Source: Geoalkalibacter sp.
Lineage (GTDB): Bacteria; Desulfobacterota; Desulfuromonadia; Desulfuromonadales; Geoalkalibacteraceae
Assembly (NCBI RefSeq): GCF_030605225.1
Contig: NZ_JAUWAV010000010.1
Coordinates: 1-64,000 of the forward strand
Direction of reading: 5' to 3'
DNA length: 64,000 nucleotides
Part shown: positions 40,776-48,423 of the stretch, in pieces
How the letters are laid out: every line of letters starts with the position of its first letter
How positions within the stretch are numbered: the first letter of the stretch is position 1
The notes under the pieces: generated by a model
The model's database searches: none
Seen by the model: the letters and a program-made list of their open reading frames with translations, nothing else
What the model was told of the DNA's origin: nothing
Position numbers and translations under genes: made by a program

Positions 40776-40795
40776 GGTTCGCCTGGTCCTCGCTA

Positions 40796-41113
40796 TTAGC
40801 CGCGCAAATCGTCGATGGCCTGGGGATCGACGCTGCGGAAGCGGCGATGCACGGCGATGACGAGACTGATGACGATGGCCGCCTCGGCGGCGGCAATCCC
40901 CATGATGAACAGGGTGAAGGCCTGACCGACGGCCGGATCCGGCGCCGTGAAGTGATTGAACGCCATGAAATTGACCCCGGCGCCGGCCAGCATCAGCTCG
41001 ACGCTGATCAGCATGCCGATCAGCGTGCGGTGACGGATCATGCCGTACAGGCCGACGAACAACAGAAAGGCGCCGATGACCAGATAGGTGGTGAGATGGT
41101 CGCTGGGCATCAT
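40796..41113 (-). CDS. nuoK: NADH-quinone oxidoreductase subunit K
   Basis: The 105-aa protein has three membrane helices and the conserved Glu residues of NuoK (LISVELMLAGAGVNFM and GIAAAEAAIVISLV), which couple quinone chemistry to pumping. It overlaps nuoJ by 4 bases. Confidence 0.96.
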   Translation of the reverse strand: MMPSDHLTTYLVIGAFLLFVGLYGMIRHRTLIGMLISVELMLAGAGVNFMAFNHFTAPDPAVGQAFTLFIMGIAAAEAAIVISLVIAVHRRFRSVDPQAIDDLRG

Positions 41114-41631
41114 GACTGACGACCCTCCTCGGGGTGGCGCGCGATGATGATGGCGCCGAGAATGGCGATGAGCAGAATCACCGAGATGAGCTCGAAGGCC
41201 AGCACGAACTGGTGCAGAAAGCTCATGCCGAGGTGCTGCAGGGAATAATCACCGATCTGCTCGGCGGCGGCCGTCCAGCGGGTGCGCGCCAAGGTGGCGC
41301 TCAGCAGCACGAAGCCCGCCCCGCAAGTGCCGAGACCAAGCCAGCGGTTGTGGCCGCCGCGTGTCTGAGCACTCTGGGTCGGCGCCTGGCCGACCATCAC
41401 GCCGAAGACCAGCATGACGCACACCGCGCCGACGTAGATCAGCACCTGCATCATCGCCATGAAGGGCGAGCCGAGGTGAAAGAACAGCCCGGCGACGCCG
41501 ATGAACGCCACCGCGAGGCCAAGGACCGCGTGCATCAGCAGGCGCGCGCGCACCGTGAGCAGGCTGCCGAAGAAAATCAGCACGATGAAGGCGAAAAAGA
41601 TCCCTTCGGCAAGGTAGCGGTAAAGAATCAT
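41110..41631 (-). CDS. nuoJ: NADH-quinone oxidoreductase subunit J
   Basis: The 173-aa membrane subunit has five predicted helices and the NuoJ signature QVLIYVGAVCVMLVFGVM in helix 3. The last helix (LISVILLIAILGAIIIA) is typical. Four-base overlaps with nuoI and nuoK indicate translational coupling. Confidence 0.95.
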   Translation of the reverse strand: MILYRYLAEGIFFAFIVLIFFGSLLTVRARLLMHAVLGLAVAFIGVAGLFFHLGSPFMAMMQVLIYVGAVCVMLVFGVMVGQAPTQSAQTRGGHNRWLGLGTCGAGFVLLSATLARTRWTAAAEQIGDYSLQHLGMSFLHQFVLAFELISVILLIAILGAIIIARHPEEGRQS

Positions 41632-42071
41632 TGGCCCTTCTCCACCCTGGCAAGCAGATCGTAAAGGAAGTCGTCGCGACGAAAGCCCACGTGGCGGTAT
41701 TCGTCGGAAAAATCAAGGGCGTCCGTCGGGCAGACCTCGACGCAGGTGCCGCACAGGCTGCACTTGGTGAAATCGAGCTGGTAGCGCACCAGGGTCAGGC
41801 CCTTGACCCCTTCGCGTTTCTCGCCGTGCAGGCTGATGCAGTTGGAGGGGCATTCGCGCTCGCACATTTTGCAGGAAATGCAGCGGTGCTTCTCCGGCTT
41901 CTCCTCGTCGCGCACCAGAATCGTGTGGCCCCGGTAGTTGGGGGTGATGGGCAGTGCCTCGCGGGGATACTGCACGGTCACCACGGGACGAAAGAATTCG
42001 CGCAGGGTGATCAGCATTCCGACGAGCAGACTCTTGCCCCCGGTGAATATCTCGGCGAAATAGTCTTTCAT
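41628..42071 (-). CDS. nuoI: NADH-quinone oxidoreductase subunit I
   Basis: The 147-aa peripheral-arm subunit carries clusters N6a and N6b. Two ferredoxin motifs are intact, CISCKMCERECP and CSLCGTCVEVCP. It starts at an ATG overlapping the nuoH stop by 4 bases; an upstream in-frame start would lie inside nuoH. In complexes without NuoEFG it is the likely site where an external donor such as ferredoxin docks, though this is an inference here. Confidence 0.96.
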   Translation of the reverse strand: MKDYFAEIFTGGKSLLVGMLITLREFFRPVVTVQYPREALPITPNYRGHTILVRDEEKPEKHRCISCKMCERECPSNCISLHGEKREGVKGLTLVRYQLDFTKCSLCGTCVEVCPTDALDFSDEYRHVGFRRDDFLYDLLARVEKGQ

Positions 42072-43060
42072 ATCTTGAGCACCACGGCGGTCACCAGCAG
42101 GTGGACCAGGGAAAAGGGAACCAGATATTTCCAGCACAGATTGAGCAACTGATCAAAGCGCACGCGCGGGAAGGTCCAGCGGATCCAGATCATGAGGATG
42201 AGCAGCGCGTAGACCTTGAAGAAGAACCACAGGGCGGCGGTGTACTCGGCGTAAGGCAGCGGCGGGCCGTGCCAGCCGCCGAGGAACAGGATCACGGTGA
42301 GCGAGCAGGCGATGAACATGTAGGTGTATTCGGCCATGAAAAACAAGCTGAAGCCCATGCCGCTGAATTCGGTCATGAAGCCCGCGGTCAGCTCGCTCTC
42401 GGCCTCGGGCAAATCGAAGGGCGCGCGGTTGGTCTCGGCGACGGTGGCGATGAAAAAGATGAGAAACGCCACCGGCATGACGAGGATGAACCACAAGCCC
42501 TCCTGCGCCGCGACGATCCCCTTGAGGCTGAAGGTGTTGGTCACCAGGATGACGGACAAGAGCGTCAGCAGCATGGGGATTTCGTAGGCGACGTTCTGCG
42601 CCACCGAACGCATGGCGCCGAGCAGGGAATACTTGTTGTTGGAGCCCCAGCCGGCAATGAGAATCGCCAGGACGTTGATCGCCACCACCGCCAGGATGAA
42701 GATCAGGCCGATGTCGAGATCGCGCCCCTGCAGCTTGGGGCTGAAGGGAATGACCAGCAGCGGCAGCACCGCCGGAGCAAAGGAGACGATGGGCGCGATG
42801 CGATAGAGCACCGGGTCCGCGTGACGCGGGATCACCAACTGCTTGCCGACCAGCTTGACGCCGTCCACCGCCAGCTGTAGCAGGCCCTGCCAGCCCACTT
42901 CCATGGGGCCGGGTCGGCGCTGAAAGCGCCCGGCGAGCTTGCGCTCCAGATAGCCCATGACCAGGGCATTGCCGAAGACGATGACGATGGCGCAGATCGC
43001 CGTGAACAGGATGCGCAGCAGCTCGGGGGGAAGAAAGGACTCTGTCATCATGCCGCTCAC
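42068..43060 (-). CDS. nuoH: NADH-quinone oxidoreductase subunit H
   Basis: The 330-aa membrane subunit forms much of the quinone cavity. YLERKLAGRFQRRPGP is the standard NuoH signature, and NRAPFDLPEAESELTAGFMTE lies on the quinone-side loop. It overlaps nuoD and nuoI by 4 bases each. There are alternative starts four or five codons inside. Confidence 0.97.
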   Translation of the reverse strand: MSGMMTESFLPPELLRILFTAICAIVIVFGNALVMGYLERKLAGRFQRRPGPMEVGWQGLLQLAVDGVKLVGKQLVIPRHADPVLYRIAPIVSFAPAVLPLLVIPFSPKLQGRDLDIGLIFILAVVAINVLAILIAGWGSNNKYSLLGAMRSVAQNVAYEIPMLLTLLSVILVTNTFSLKGIVAAQEGLWFILVMPVAFLIFFIATVAETNRAPFDLPEAESELTAGFMTEFSGMGFSLFFMAEYTYMFIACSLTVILFLGGWHGPPLPYAEYTAALWFFFKVYALLILMIWIRWTFPRVRFDQLLNLCWKYLVPFSLVHLLVTAVVLKI

Positions 43061-44169
43061 CTGTCAATCTCCGGAATCACCAGGTCCAGGCTGCCCATGC
43101 AGGCGCACAGATCCGAGAGGAGCATCCCGCTGCATACTTCAGAGAGGATGCTCAGGTTGGAAAAGGAGGGCACCCGGATCTTCATGCGATAGGGCACGTC
43201 GCTGCCGTCGGCCGTCATGTGGTAGACCAGCTCGCCGCGGGGCGACTCGACGGCATAGCTGGCATCGCCCGCGGGCAGCTTGAGCTTCTTGGGCACCTTG
43301 GCTTGATGAGCTCCGTCGGGCAGCTGGTCGAGGGCTTGCTCGAGAATGCGCAGGCTCTGCTCGATCTCGCGCACCCGCACCCGATAGGCGGCCATGCAGT
43401 CGCCGCTCGTTTCCGTGGGGATTTCGAAGTCCAGCGCGGGATAGACCGAATAGGGCTCGGCGCGCCGGATGTCGTAAGCCACGCCCGTGCCGCGCAGCAC
43501 CGGGCCGGTGAGGCCGTAGCGCCGCGCCAGATCCGGGGTGAATTCGCCGATGCCCTCGACGCGCTTGCGAAAGATGATGTTGCCGGTCACCAGATTCTCG
43601 TACATGGGCATGCGCGAGCGCTGCCACCGGATGTATTCGCGGGTGCGCTCGATGAACTTGTCGTCGATGTCGCGCACCACCCCGCCGACGCGCATGTAGC
43701 AGTAGGTCAGGCGCGAGCCGGTGACATCCTCGAGGATGTCGAGGATTTTTTCGCGATCCTCGAAGGTGTACATGATGGGGGTGAAGGCGCCGAGATCGAG
43801 CACCAGCACGCCCAGCCACAGCAGATGGCTCTGCAGACGATTGAGCTCGGAGGTGATGACGCGGATGTATTCGGCGCGCGGTGTCGCCTCGATGCCCGCC
43901 AGGCGCTCCACCACGCCGACATAGCCGTGGTTGTAGATGAGGGCGGCGAGATAGTCCATGCGCGCCGCGTTGGGCAGAAAACCGGGCCAGGAGCGCGACT
44001 CGGCCATCTTCTCGTGCATGCGGTGGCCGTAGCCGAGCACCGGCTGCGGATCCATGACGTACTCGCCCTCCATCTCGAGGATGACGCGCAACACCCCGTG
44101 AGTGCTCGGGTGCTGCGGCCCCATGTTGAGAACGAAGCGCTGTTCGCCGACTTGCTGCGTCAGGTTCAT
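43057..44169 (-). CDS. nuoD: NADH-quinone oxidoreductase subunit D
   Basis: The 370-aa 49-kDa-type subunit builds the quinone site with NuoB and NuoH. It starts near FVLNMGPQHPSTHGVLRVIL, with the His that contacts quinone, and ends GSLDLVIPEIDR. The NiFe-hydrogenase Cys residues are absent, as expected. It is a separate gene, not fused to nuoC. It overlaps nuoC and nuoH by 4 bases each. Confidence 0.97.
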   Translation of the reverse strand: MNLTQQVGEQRFVLNMGPQHPSTHGVLRVILEMEGEYVMDPQPVLGYGHRMHEKMAESRSWPGFLPNAARMDYLAALIYNHGYVGVVERLAGIEATPRAEYIRVITSELNRLQSHLLWLGVLVLDLGAFTPIMYTFEDREKILDILEDVTGSRLTYCYMRVGGVVRDIDDKFIERTREYIRWQRSRMPMYENLVTGNIIFRKRVEGIGEFTPDLARRYGLTGPVLRGTGVAYDIRRAEPYSVYPALDFEIPTETSGDCMAAYRVRVREIEQSLRILEQALDQLPDGAHQAKVPKKLKLPAGDASYAVESPRGELVYHMTADGSDVPYRMKIRVPSFSNLSILSEVCSGMLLSDLCACMGSLDLVIPEIDR

Positions 44170-44684
44170 GCGCCCTCCTCCCCGCCGGCGGGGGCCGGGG
44201 CTTTTTCGGTGCCGCTCGCCTGGGCGCGGGTGACCGCCGCGCGGCCCTTGAGCCTGTCCTCTTTCTTGAGCAGCGGCTTGAGATCTTCCATGTCCTCGGC
44301 AAGCAGCAGCGGCTTGAGGTTGGGGTGGTCGCGAAAGATCACGCCGAAGAAATCCTTGGTTTCGCGCTCATGCCAGTTGGCGCCCTGAAAGAGATCCGAG
44401 ATGGTCGGCAGACTGTTGTCGGCCTCGACTTCGACGCGCGCCAGCAGACGGCAGGGAAAACTGAAATTGGCGAACTGGTAGCTCACCTCGATGGCGGGCT
44501 TGAGGTGCAGGCCGGAGACGAAGCTCAGGTAGAAATCGCCGGCGCGCAGCAGCTCGGCCAGGGCGCGCAGGCGCGCCGCCTCCACGAACACCTCCAGGTG
44601 GTAGCCGCGCTGCTTGAAATCAACCTCCTGCACCCTGGCGGGCAGCCGCTCAAGGGCGGCGATGACGGAGTCACGGGATTCCAT
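44166..44684 (-). CDS. nuoC: NADH-quinone oxidoreductase subunit C
   Basis: The 172-aa 30-kDa-type subunit has the conserved ERETKDFFGVIFRDHPNLKP block near the C-terminus. An acidic/Ala-rich tail of about 35 residues (TRAQASGTEKAPAPAGGEEG) follows. It begins 4 bases after nuoB and overlaps nuoD by 4. Confidence 0.95.
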   Translation of the reverse strand: MESRDSVIAALERLPARVQEVDFKQRGYHLEVFVEAARLRALAELLRAGDFYLSFVSGLHLKPAIEVSYQFANFSFPCRLLARVEVEADNSLPTISDLFQGANWHERETKDFFGVIFRDHPNLKPLLLAEDMEDLKPLLKKEDRLKGRAAVTRAQASGTEKAPAPAGGEEGA

Positions 44685-44688
44685 GGGG

Positions 44689-45270
44689 TCAGACTCCTTC
44701 GGGCATCTTGTTCATGGGCGCCGGGAAACGGGTGCCGGCGATTTTTTCCTGCAGCTTGAAAATCGCCTCGAACAGCGTCTCGGGACGCGGCGGGCAGCCC
44801 GGCACGTAGACATCGACGGGAATCAGGCGATCAACCCCCTCGACGACGTTGTAGTTTTCCTCCACCGCGAAGGGCCCGCCCGAAATGGCGCAGTTGCCGA
44901 GAGCAATCACATAGCGCGGCGCGGCCATCTGCTCGTAGAGGGTCAGCACGGCGGGCGCCATCTTCTTGTTCACCGTGCCGGCGACGATCATCAGATCACA
45001 CTGGCGCGGCGAGGGGCGAAACACCTCGGCGCCGAAACGCGCCAGGTCGAAGCGCGCCATGCCGGCGCTCATCATCTCGATGGCGCAGCAGGCCAGACCG
45101 AAGGTCATGGGCCACAACGAGTTGGCCCGGCAGTAATTGAGGACCTTCTCCACCACGGCCAGCTGCACCACGGAGCCAAGCTCCTCGGGCGGGTGCCCGT
45201 CGAGCTCGCGGCGACGCGCCTCCTCGGTCTGGGTGTGGACCCTCAGGAGATCCTTTTTCTCTTCGGCCAT
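44689..45270 (-). CDS. nuoB: NADH-quinone oxidoreductase subunit B
   Basis: The 193-aa subunit binds cluster N2. The Cys ligands are in [27 protein letters not shown] and [12 protein letters not shown]. The start at 45270 has AAAGGAG seven bases upstream and overlaps the end of nuoA by 28 bases. About 40 extra residues precede the conserved core ([20 protein letters not shown]). Confidence 0.97.
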   Translation of the reverse strand: MAEEKKDLLRVHTQTEEARRRELDGHPPEELGSVVQLAVVEKVLNYCRANSLWPMTFGLACCAIEMMSAGMARFDLARFGAEVFRPSPRQCDLMIVAGTVNKKMAPAVLTLYEQMAAPRYVIALGNCAISGGPFAVEENYNVVEGVDRLIPVDVYVPGCPPRPETLFEAIFKLQEKIAGTRFPAPMNKMPEGV

Positions 45271-45635
45271 GTAAAAACTCCTTTGGCCCAGGGATAGACA
45301 ACGGTCAGGGACAGGACGAAGACAAAGACAAACAGCACGAGAATGCCGTGCGCGCCGGACACCAGGCGATAGGCCGTGGCCACGGGGAACAGAAACAGGA
45401 TGTCGACGGCGAAGGCGACGAAGATCAGGGCGTAGAGATAATAGGCGACGTGAAAGCGGACATCCCGGGCATCGCCGAAGATATCCATGCCGCACTCATA
45501 GGGATCGAGGGTGGTCTTGAGAATCGAGCGCGGATTGACCAGGTTGGACAGGATGAGGGGCCCCAGGGCGGTACAGATGCCGACCAGGAGAAAGACGAAC
45601 ACGTAGATATAGTCGAGCAGCTGACTTTCGGGCAT
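45243..45635 (-). CDS. nuoA: NADH-quinone oxidoreductase subunit A
   Basis: The 130-aa membrane subunit has three helices with the family block [16 protein letters not shown] and [26 protein letters not shown]. It is the first gene of the operon; GGAT precedes the ATG. No nuoE, nuoF or nuoG genes accompany the operon. Confidence 0.96.
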   Translation of the reverse strand: MPESQLLDYIYVFVFLLVGICTALGPLILSNLVNPRSILKTTLDPYECGMDIFGDARDVRFHVAYYLYALIFVAFAVDILFLFPVATAYRLVSGAHGILVLFVFVFVLSLTVVYPWAKGVFTWPKRKRIS

Positions 45636-45736
45636 AGGGCAGATCCTTTGCCGGCGACGCTTGCCCTGTGTTCAACAGTTGCAGGGGCAAGTGAATTTTA
45701 GTATGGCTAAATTTTATGCGTATACAAGCTTCTGGT

Positions 45737-45794
45737 TTCTATCTTAACTGAAATAAAAATGTCAAGCCTTTATTTTAAAATTGGTCAGACCATT
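45737..45794 (-). promoter_or_regulatory. candidate nuo promoter with FadR/GntR-type operator
   Basis: On the minus strand a -35 TTGACA (45760-45765) is followed after 17 bases by ATAGAA as a weak -10. Just upstream lies TGGTCAGACCA (45782-45792), a perfect palindrome around one base. It fits the TNGTNNNACNA consensus of FadR-subfamily GntR regulators. A second half-like CCAGACCAG lies at 45808-45816. The regulator is not in the window. Confidence 0.5.
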
Positions 45795-46068
45795 TTCTGC
45801 ATAAAAAACCAGACCAGATATGCATCTCCTTCGGCCGGCGCCGGCCTTGCGGCAGCCAAGTGTTTTTGCAACAGGGGTGCCAGCTGAATTCGCCAGCATT
45901 CCACCCTCCGCAAAAACCTCCAAGCACCTGTTTTTCCATGAACTTTTCTTGTTCAACAAAGAAAGGCCCCCGGGCGCCTGGCCCTTGGCGACCCAAATGC
46001 CCACAAAAAACCTGGCGAGAAAATACCCCCTGTGGCCATCCTCCACACCTTGCGCAAAAAAACACAGC
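45795..46068. other. non-coding gap between nuoA promoter and draG 3' end
   Basis: I see no supported gene here. The minus strand holds a weak terminator-like GC hairpin (45965-45984) followed by TTTCTTT that may end draG transcription. An open frame across the gap reads Cys/Trp/Phe-rich residues with no ribosome site and is not credible. Confidence 0.5.
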
Positions 46069-46959
46069 TTATGCCGCGCCCCGCGCCCAGGGTGAAAGTC
46101 CCACCAATTCCTCGGCACGCTGCCCGGCCTCGGCGCGCACCGCGCCGTCCAGTCGGCGCAGCCAGGCGGCAGGCAGCTCGGCCAGGCCGTAAAACGCCCC
46201 GGCGAGCATCCCGGCGATGGCCCCGGTGGTATCGGCGTCACCGCCCTGATTGACCACGCCGATCAGGCATTCCTCGAAGGTGGCGGTGGAGAAGAAATAA
46301 TGAAAGACGGTCTGAAGGGTCTCGACCACGTAGCCGCCGGCCCGGCCGCGATAGTCATTGAAGCGGAAGGTGGGATAAGCCGCCACCAGGGTGCGCGCCA
46401 CCTGGTGCAGCTGGTGGCGGTCGGCGCCGAGCAGGGCCTGCTGCACCAGACGCCCGACGCAAAGGCAGGCGGCATCGGAGAGGGGGTGATTGTGAGTGAG
46501 GCGGGCCTGCTCCAGGGCGCAGCGCTCGAGCAGGGAATCGTCGCCAAGGGTGAACAGCGCCACGGGCAGCATGCGCATGACGCCGCCGTTGCCGGCATCC
46601 CAGTCGTTGGGCGGTGCTTGCAACTGGCCCTTGAGCATGTAATCGCGAATGCCGCGCCGGCAGGTGGCGCCGATGTCGATGGGCTTGGCGCGCATCCAGG
46701 CGACGAACTGCTCGGCGATGCCCGCGAGATCCCAGCCGCGGGCGGCCACCAGGGCGCGGGCGATGCACAGGGACATTTCCGTGTCGTCGGTGACCTGCCC
46801 CGGCTTGAGATGCAGCCAGCCGCCGCCTGTGATCTTGCGATGCACGCCATGGGCGGCGCGAATCTCCGCCGGCGTCATGAACTCGGTGGTCGCCCCCAGG
46901 GCATCGCCCAGGGCCAGACCGAGAAACGCCGCCTGGGCGCGGGACACGACTGCGCTCAT
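46069..46959 (-). CDS. draG: ADP-ribosyl-[dinitrogenase reductase] hydrolase
   Basis: The 296-aa enzyme removes ADP-ribose from the NifH arginine and reactivates nitrogenase. Metal-binding motifs of ADP-ribosylglycohydrolases are present: TDDTEMSLCIARALVA near 55 and GDADTTGAIAGMLAG near 240, plus the N-terminal GLALGDALGATTEF. It overlaps draT by 4 bases (ATGA), so translation is coupled. It is the last gene of the ANTAR-draT-draG set. Confidence 0.94.
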   Translation of the reverse strand: MSAVVSRAQAAFLGLALGDALGATTEFMTPAEIRAAHGVHRKITGGGWLHLKPGQVTDDTEMSLCIARALVAARGWDLAGIAEQFVAWMRAKPIDIGATCRRGIRDYMLKGQLQAPPNDWDAGNGGVMRMLPVALFTLGDDSLLERCALEQARLTHNHPLSDAACLCVGRLVQQALLGADRHQLHQVARTLVAAYPTFRFNDYRGRAGGYVVETLQTVFHYFFSTATFEECLIGVVNQGGDADTTGAIAGMLAGAFYGLAELPAAWLRRLDGAVRAEAGQRAEELVGLSPWARGAA

Positions 46960-47756
46960 CCGAAGCCGCCCGTCAGCACCTCGACTTCAAATTCCCCACC
47001 CAGCACCAGCACCTCTTCTTCTCCCTTGAGCAGGCTCGACGGCAGGATGCCGCACAGGTAGACAACCTTGCACAAGGGCACATCGGCCTTCATGACCTTG
47101 CTGCCGAATTCCCAGGCGCGCTCGAAATCGCTGGTGAAGGAGTTGAGATTGTTGAGGCGCACGACGAAGCGATTCTTGCCCAGTTCCTCAAGAATCGGAT
47201 ACTCGCTGAAATCATGGACCCCGCGATACAGAGGCAGATGGGTCCGGCCGGGGAAGCGTCGCGCCAGTTCGTACTGCACGAAGGCGAAGAGCACGTCGAA
47301 CTGGGCATTGACGGCGTTGGTGCGCGCCGCCCCCTTCATGCGCTCGACCAGGTAGCGATAGTAGGCCTCGCCGTGCGGATCAGCAATCCTGCTGCCGTGA
47401 TAGGTGGGCGGCAGGCCGAAGCGGCTTTCCACCCAGCCCTTGAGCACCGCCCCTTCGGGGGAATTGGAATCGAACATCCAGCCGCGCAGAAAACGCAGAT
47501 AGCTGTTCTTGAGGCTCTTGCGCCCCTTGACCGAAGTCTCCTGTCGCCATTGATGAAGCTGAAAGCTCACATCCATGTAGTCGTGAAACTGCAGGCCGCG
47601 CGCCTGGGCATCCTCCAGGGCATCGAGGCGCGCGAAGAGCAGACGATTGGCCTGGCGCACCCCCTGGATCTCCAGGGGCTGGGGATGGGCGTTGAAATGA
47701 CGCGAGGCGATGGCCCAGGGCGGCAGCCCGCAAAGATTCAGGGGAACCGAGCGCAT
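46956..47756 (-). CDS. draT: NAD(+)-dinitrogenase-reductase ADP-ribosyltransferase
   Basis: The 266-aa DraT transfers ADP-ribose from NAD to the NifH arginine when ammonium rises or energy falls, switching nitrogenase off. LPLYRGVHDF is the Arg motif, NNLNSFTSDFERAWEFGSKV follows, and EEEVLVLGGEFEVEVL near the C-terminus supplies the catalytic Glu region. It starts 12 bases after the ANTAR regulator gene. Confidence 0.93.
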   Translation of the reverse strand: MRSVPLNLCGLPPWAIASRHFNAHPQPLEIQGVRQANRLLFARLDALEDAQARGLQFHDYMDVSFQLHQWRQETSVKGRKSLKNSYLRFLRGWMFDSNSPEGAVLKGWVESRFGLPPTYHGSRIADPHGEAYYRYLVERMKGAARTNAVNAQFDVLFAFVQYELARRFPGRTHLPLYRGVHDFSEYPILEELGKNRFVVRLNNLNSFTSDFERAWEFGSKVMKADVPLCKVVYLCGILPSSLLKGEEEVLVLGGEFEVEVLTGGFG

Positions 47757-47768
47757 GAAAGCCCTCCC

Positions 47769-48332
47769 TTATTCCTCCATGAGCAAAATCGCCTCGGCCA
47801 CCTCCTTGAGGGATTTACGCTTGTCCATGGCCAGCTTCTGCATGCGCCGGTAGGCCTCGGGCTCGCTCAGACCCTTTTTCATCAGCAGACCCTTGGCCTT
47901 CTCGATGGTTTTGCGCGCCTCAAGCGTTTCGCGCAGGGCCGAAACCTCGTCGCGCAGGGTGGTGATTTCCATGAAATGATGGATGGCGAGATCCACCGCC
48001 GGCAGCAGCTGCACATCGCGGAAGGGCTTGACCACATAGCTCATGACCCCGGCCAGGCGGGCGCGTTCGATGGTCGCGGCATCGGCATTGCCGGTGAGCA
48101 GCACGATAGGAGCCGGTGCCTGCTTGCCTATTTTTTCGGCAGCGCTGATGCCATCCAGCACAGGCATGGTGACATCCATGACGATGAGCAGCGGCCGCTT
48201 GGCCAGGGCGAGATTGAGCGCCTCCTGGCCGTTTCCGGCCTCGACGATTTCGTCAAAGCCATAGTTTTTCAGGGTTTCCGCCACCTGACGGCGGATCAGG
48301 GGTTCATCGTCAACCACGAGAGCGGTCTTCAT
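47769..48332 (-). CDS. receiver-ANTAR response regulator (antiterminator)
   Basis: The 187-aa protein has a receiver domain (about 1-118) with DD at 8-9, phospho-acceptor Asp53 in VMDVTMPVLDG, Thr80 and Lys102. An ANTAR RNA-binding domain follows (about 128-187), with RKTIEKAKGLLMKKGLSEPE and LKEVAEAILL. Phosphorylated ANTAR proteins dimerise and bind paired six-base-loop hairpins to prevent termination. Matching hairpins precede nifH, nifB and nifV here, so this is the candidate reader. It resembles GnfR of Geobacter sulfurreducens in architecture. Its kinase is not in the window. The start at 48332 has GAGG upstream. Confidence 0.92.
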   Translation of the reverse strand: MKTALVVDDEPLIRRQVAETLKNYGFDEIVEAGNGQEALNLALAKRPLLIVMDVTMPVLDGISAAEKIGKQAPAPIVLLTGNADAATIERARLAGVMSYVVKPFRDVQLLPAVDLAIHHFMEITTLRDEVSALRETLEARKTIEKAKGLLMKKGLSEPEAYRRMQKLAMDKRKSLKEVAEAILLMEE

Positions 48333-48365
48333 CGGGACACCTCGCAAGAAAGGAGAATGAGGGAC

Positions 48366-48379
48366 GGCCGTCGTTGGCC
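48366..48379 (-). promoter_or_regulatory. possible ANTAR hexaloop hairpin in the leader of the ANTAR gene
   Basis: GGCC-AACGAC-GGCC on the minus strand has a four-base stem and a six-base loop with A at 1 and G at 4, 34 bases before the ANTAR gene start. The flanks GAGGG and CCCTC could extend pairing. There is no clear partner hairpin and only a weak T-rich stretch, so chance is possible. Confidence 0.35.
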
Positions 48380-48423
48380 CTCGCCGCTGCCCGGATGTCT
48401 TGCACAAGCGATGCCGCCGAGAA

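Noticed and set aside
45775-46065. 96-residue Cys/Trp-rich minus-strand frame downstream of draG
   Set aside because: No ribosome site, odd composition, and it runs through a terminator-like hairpin and the nuo operator.
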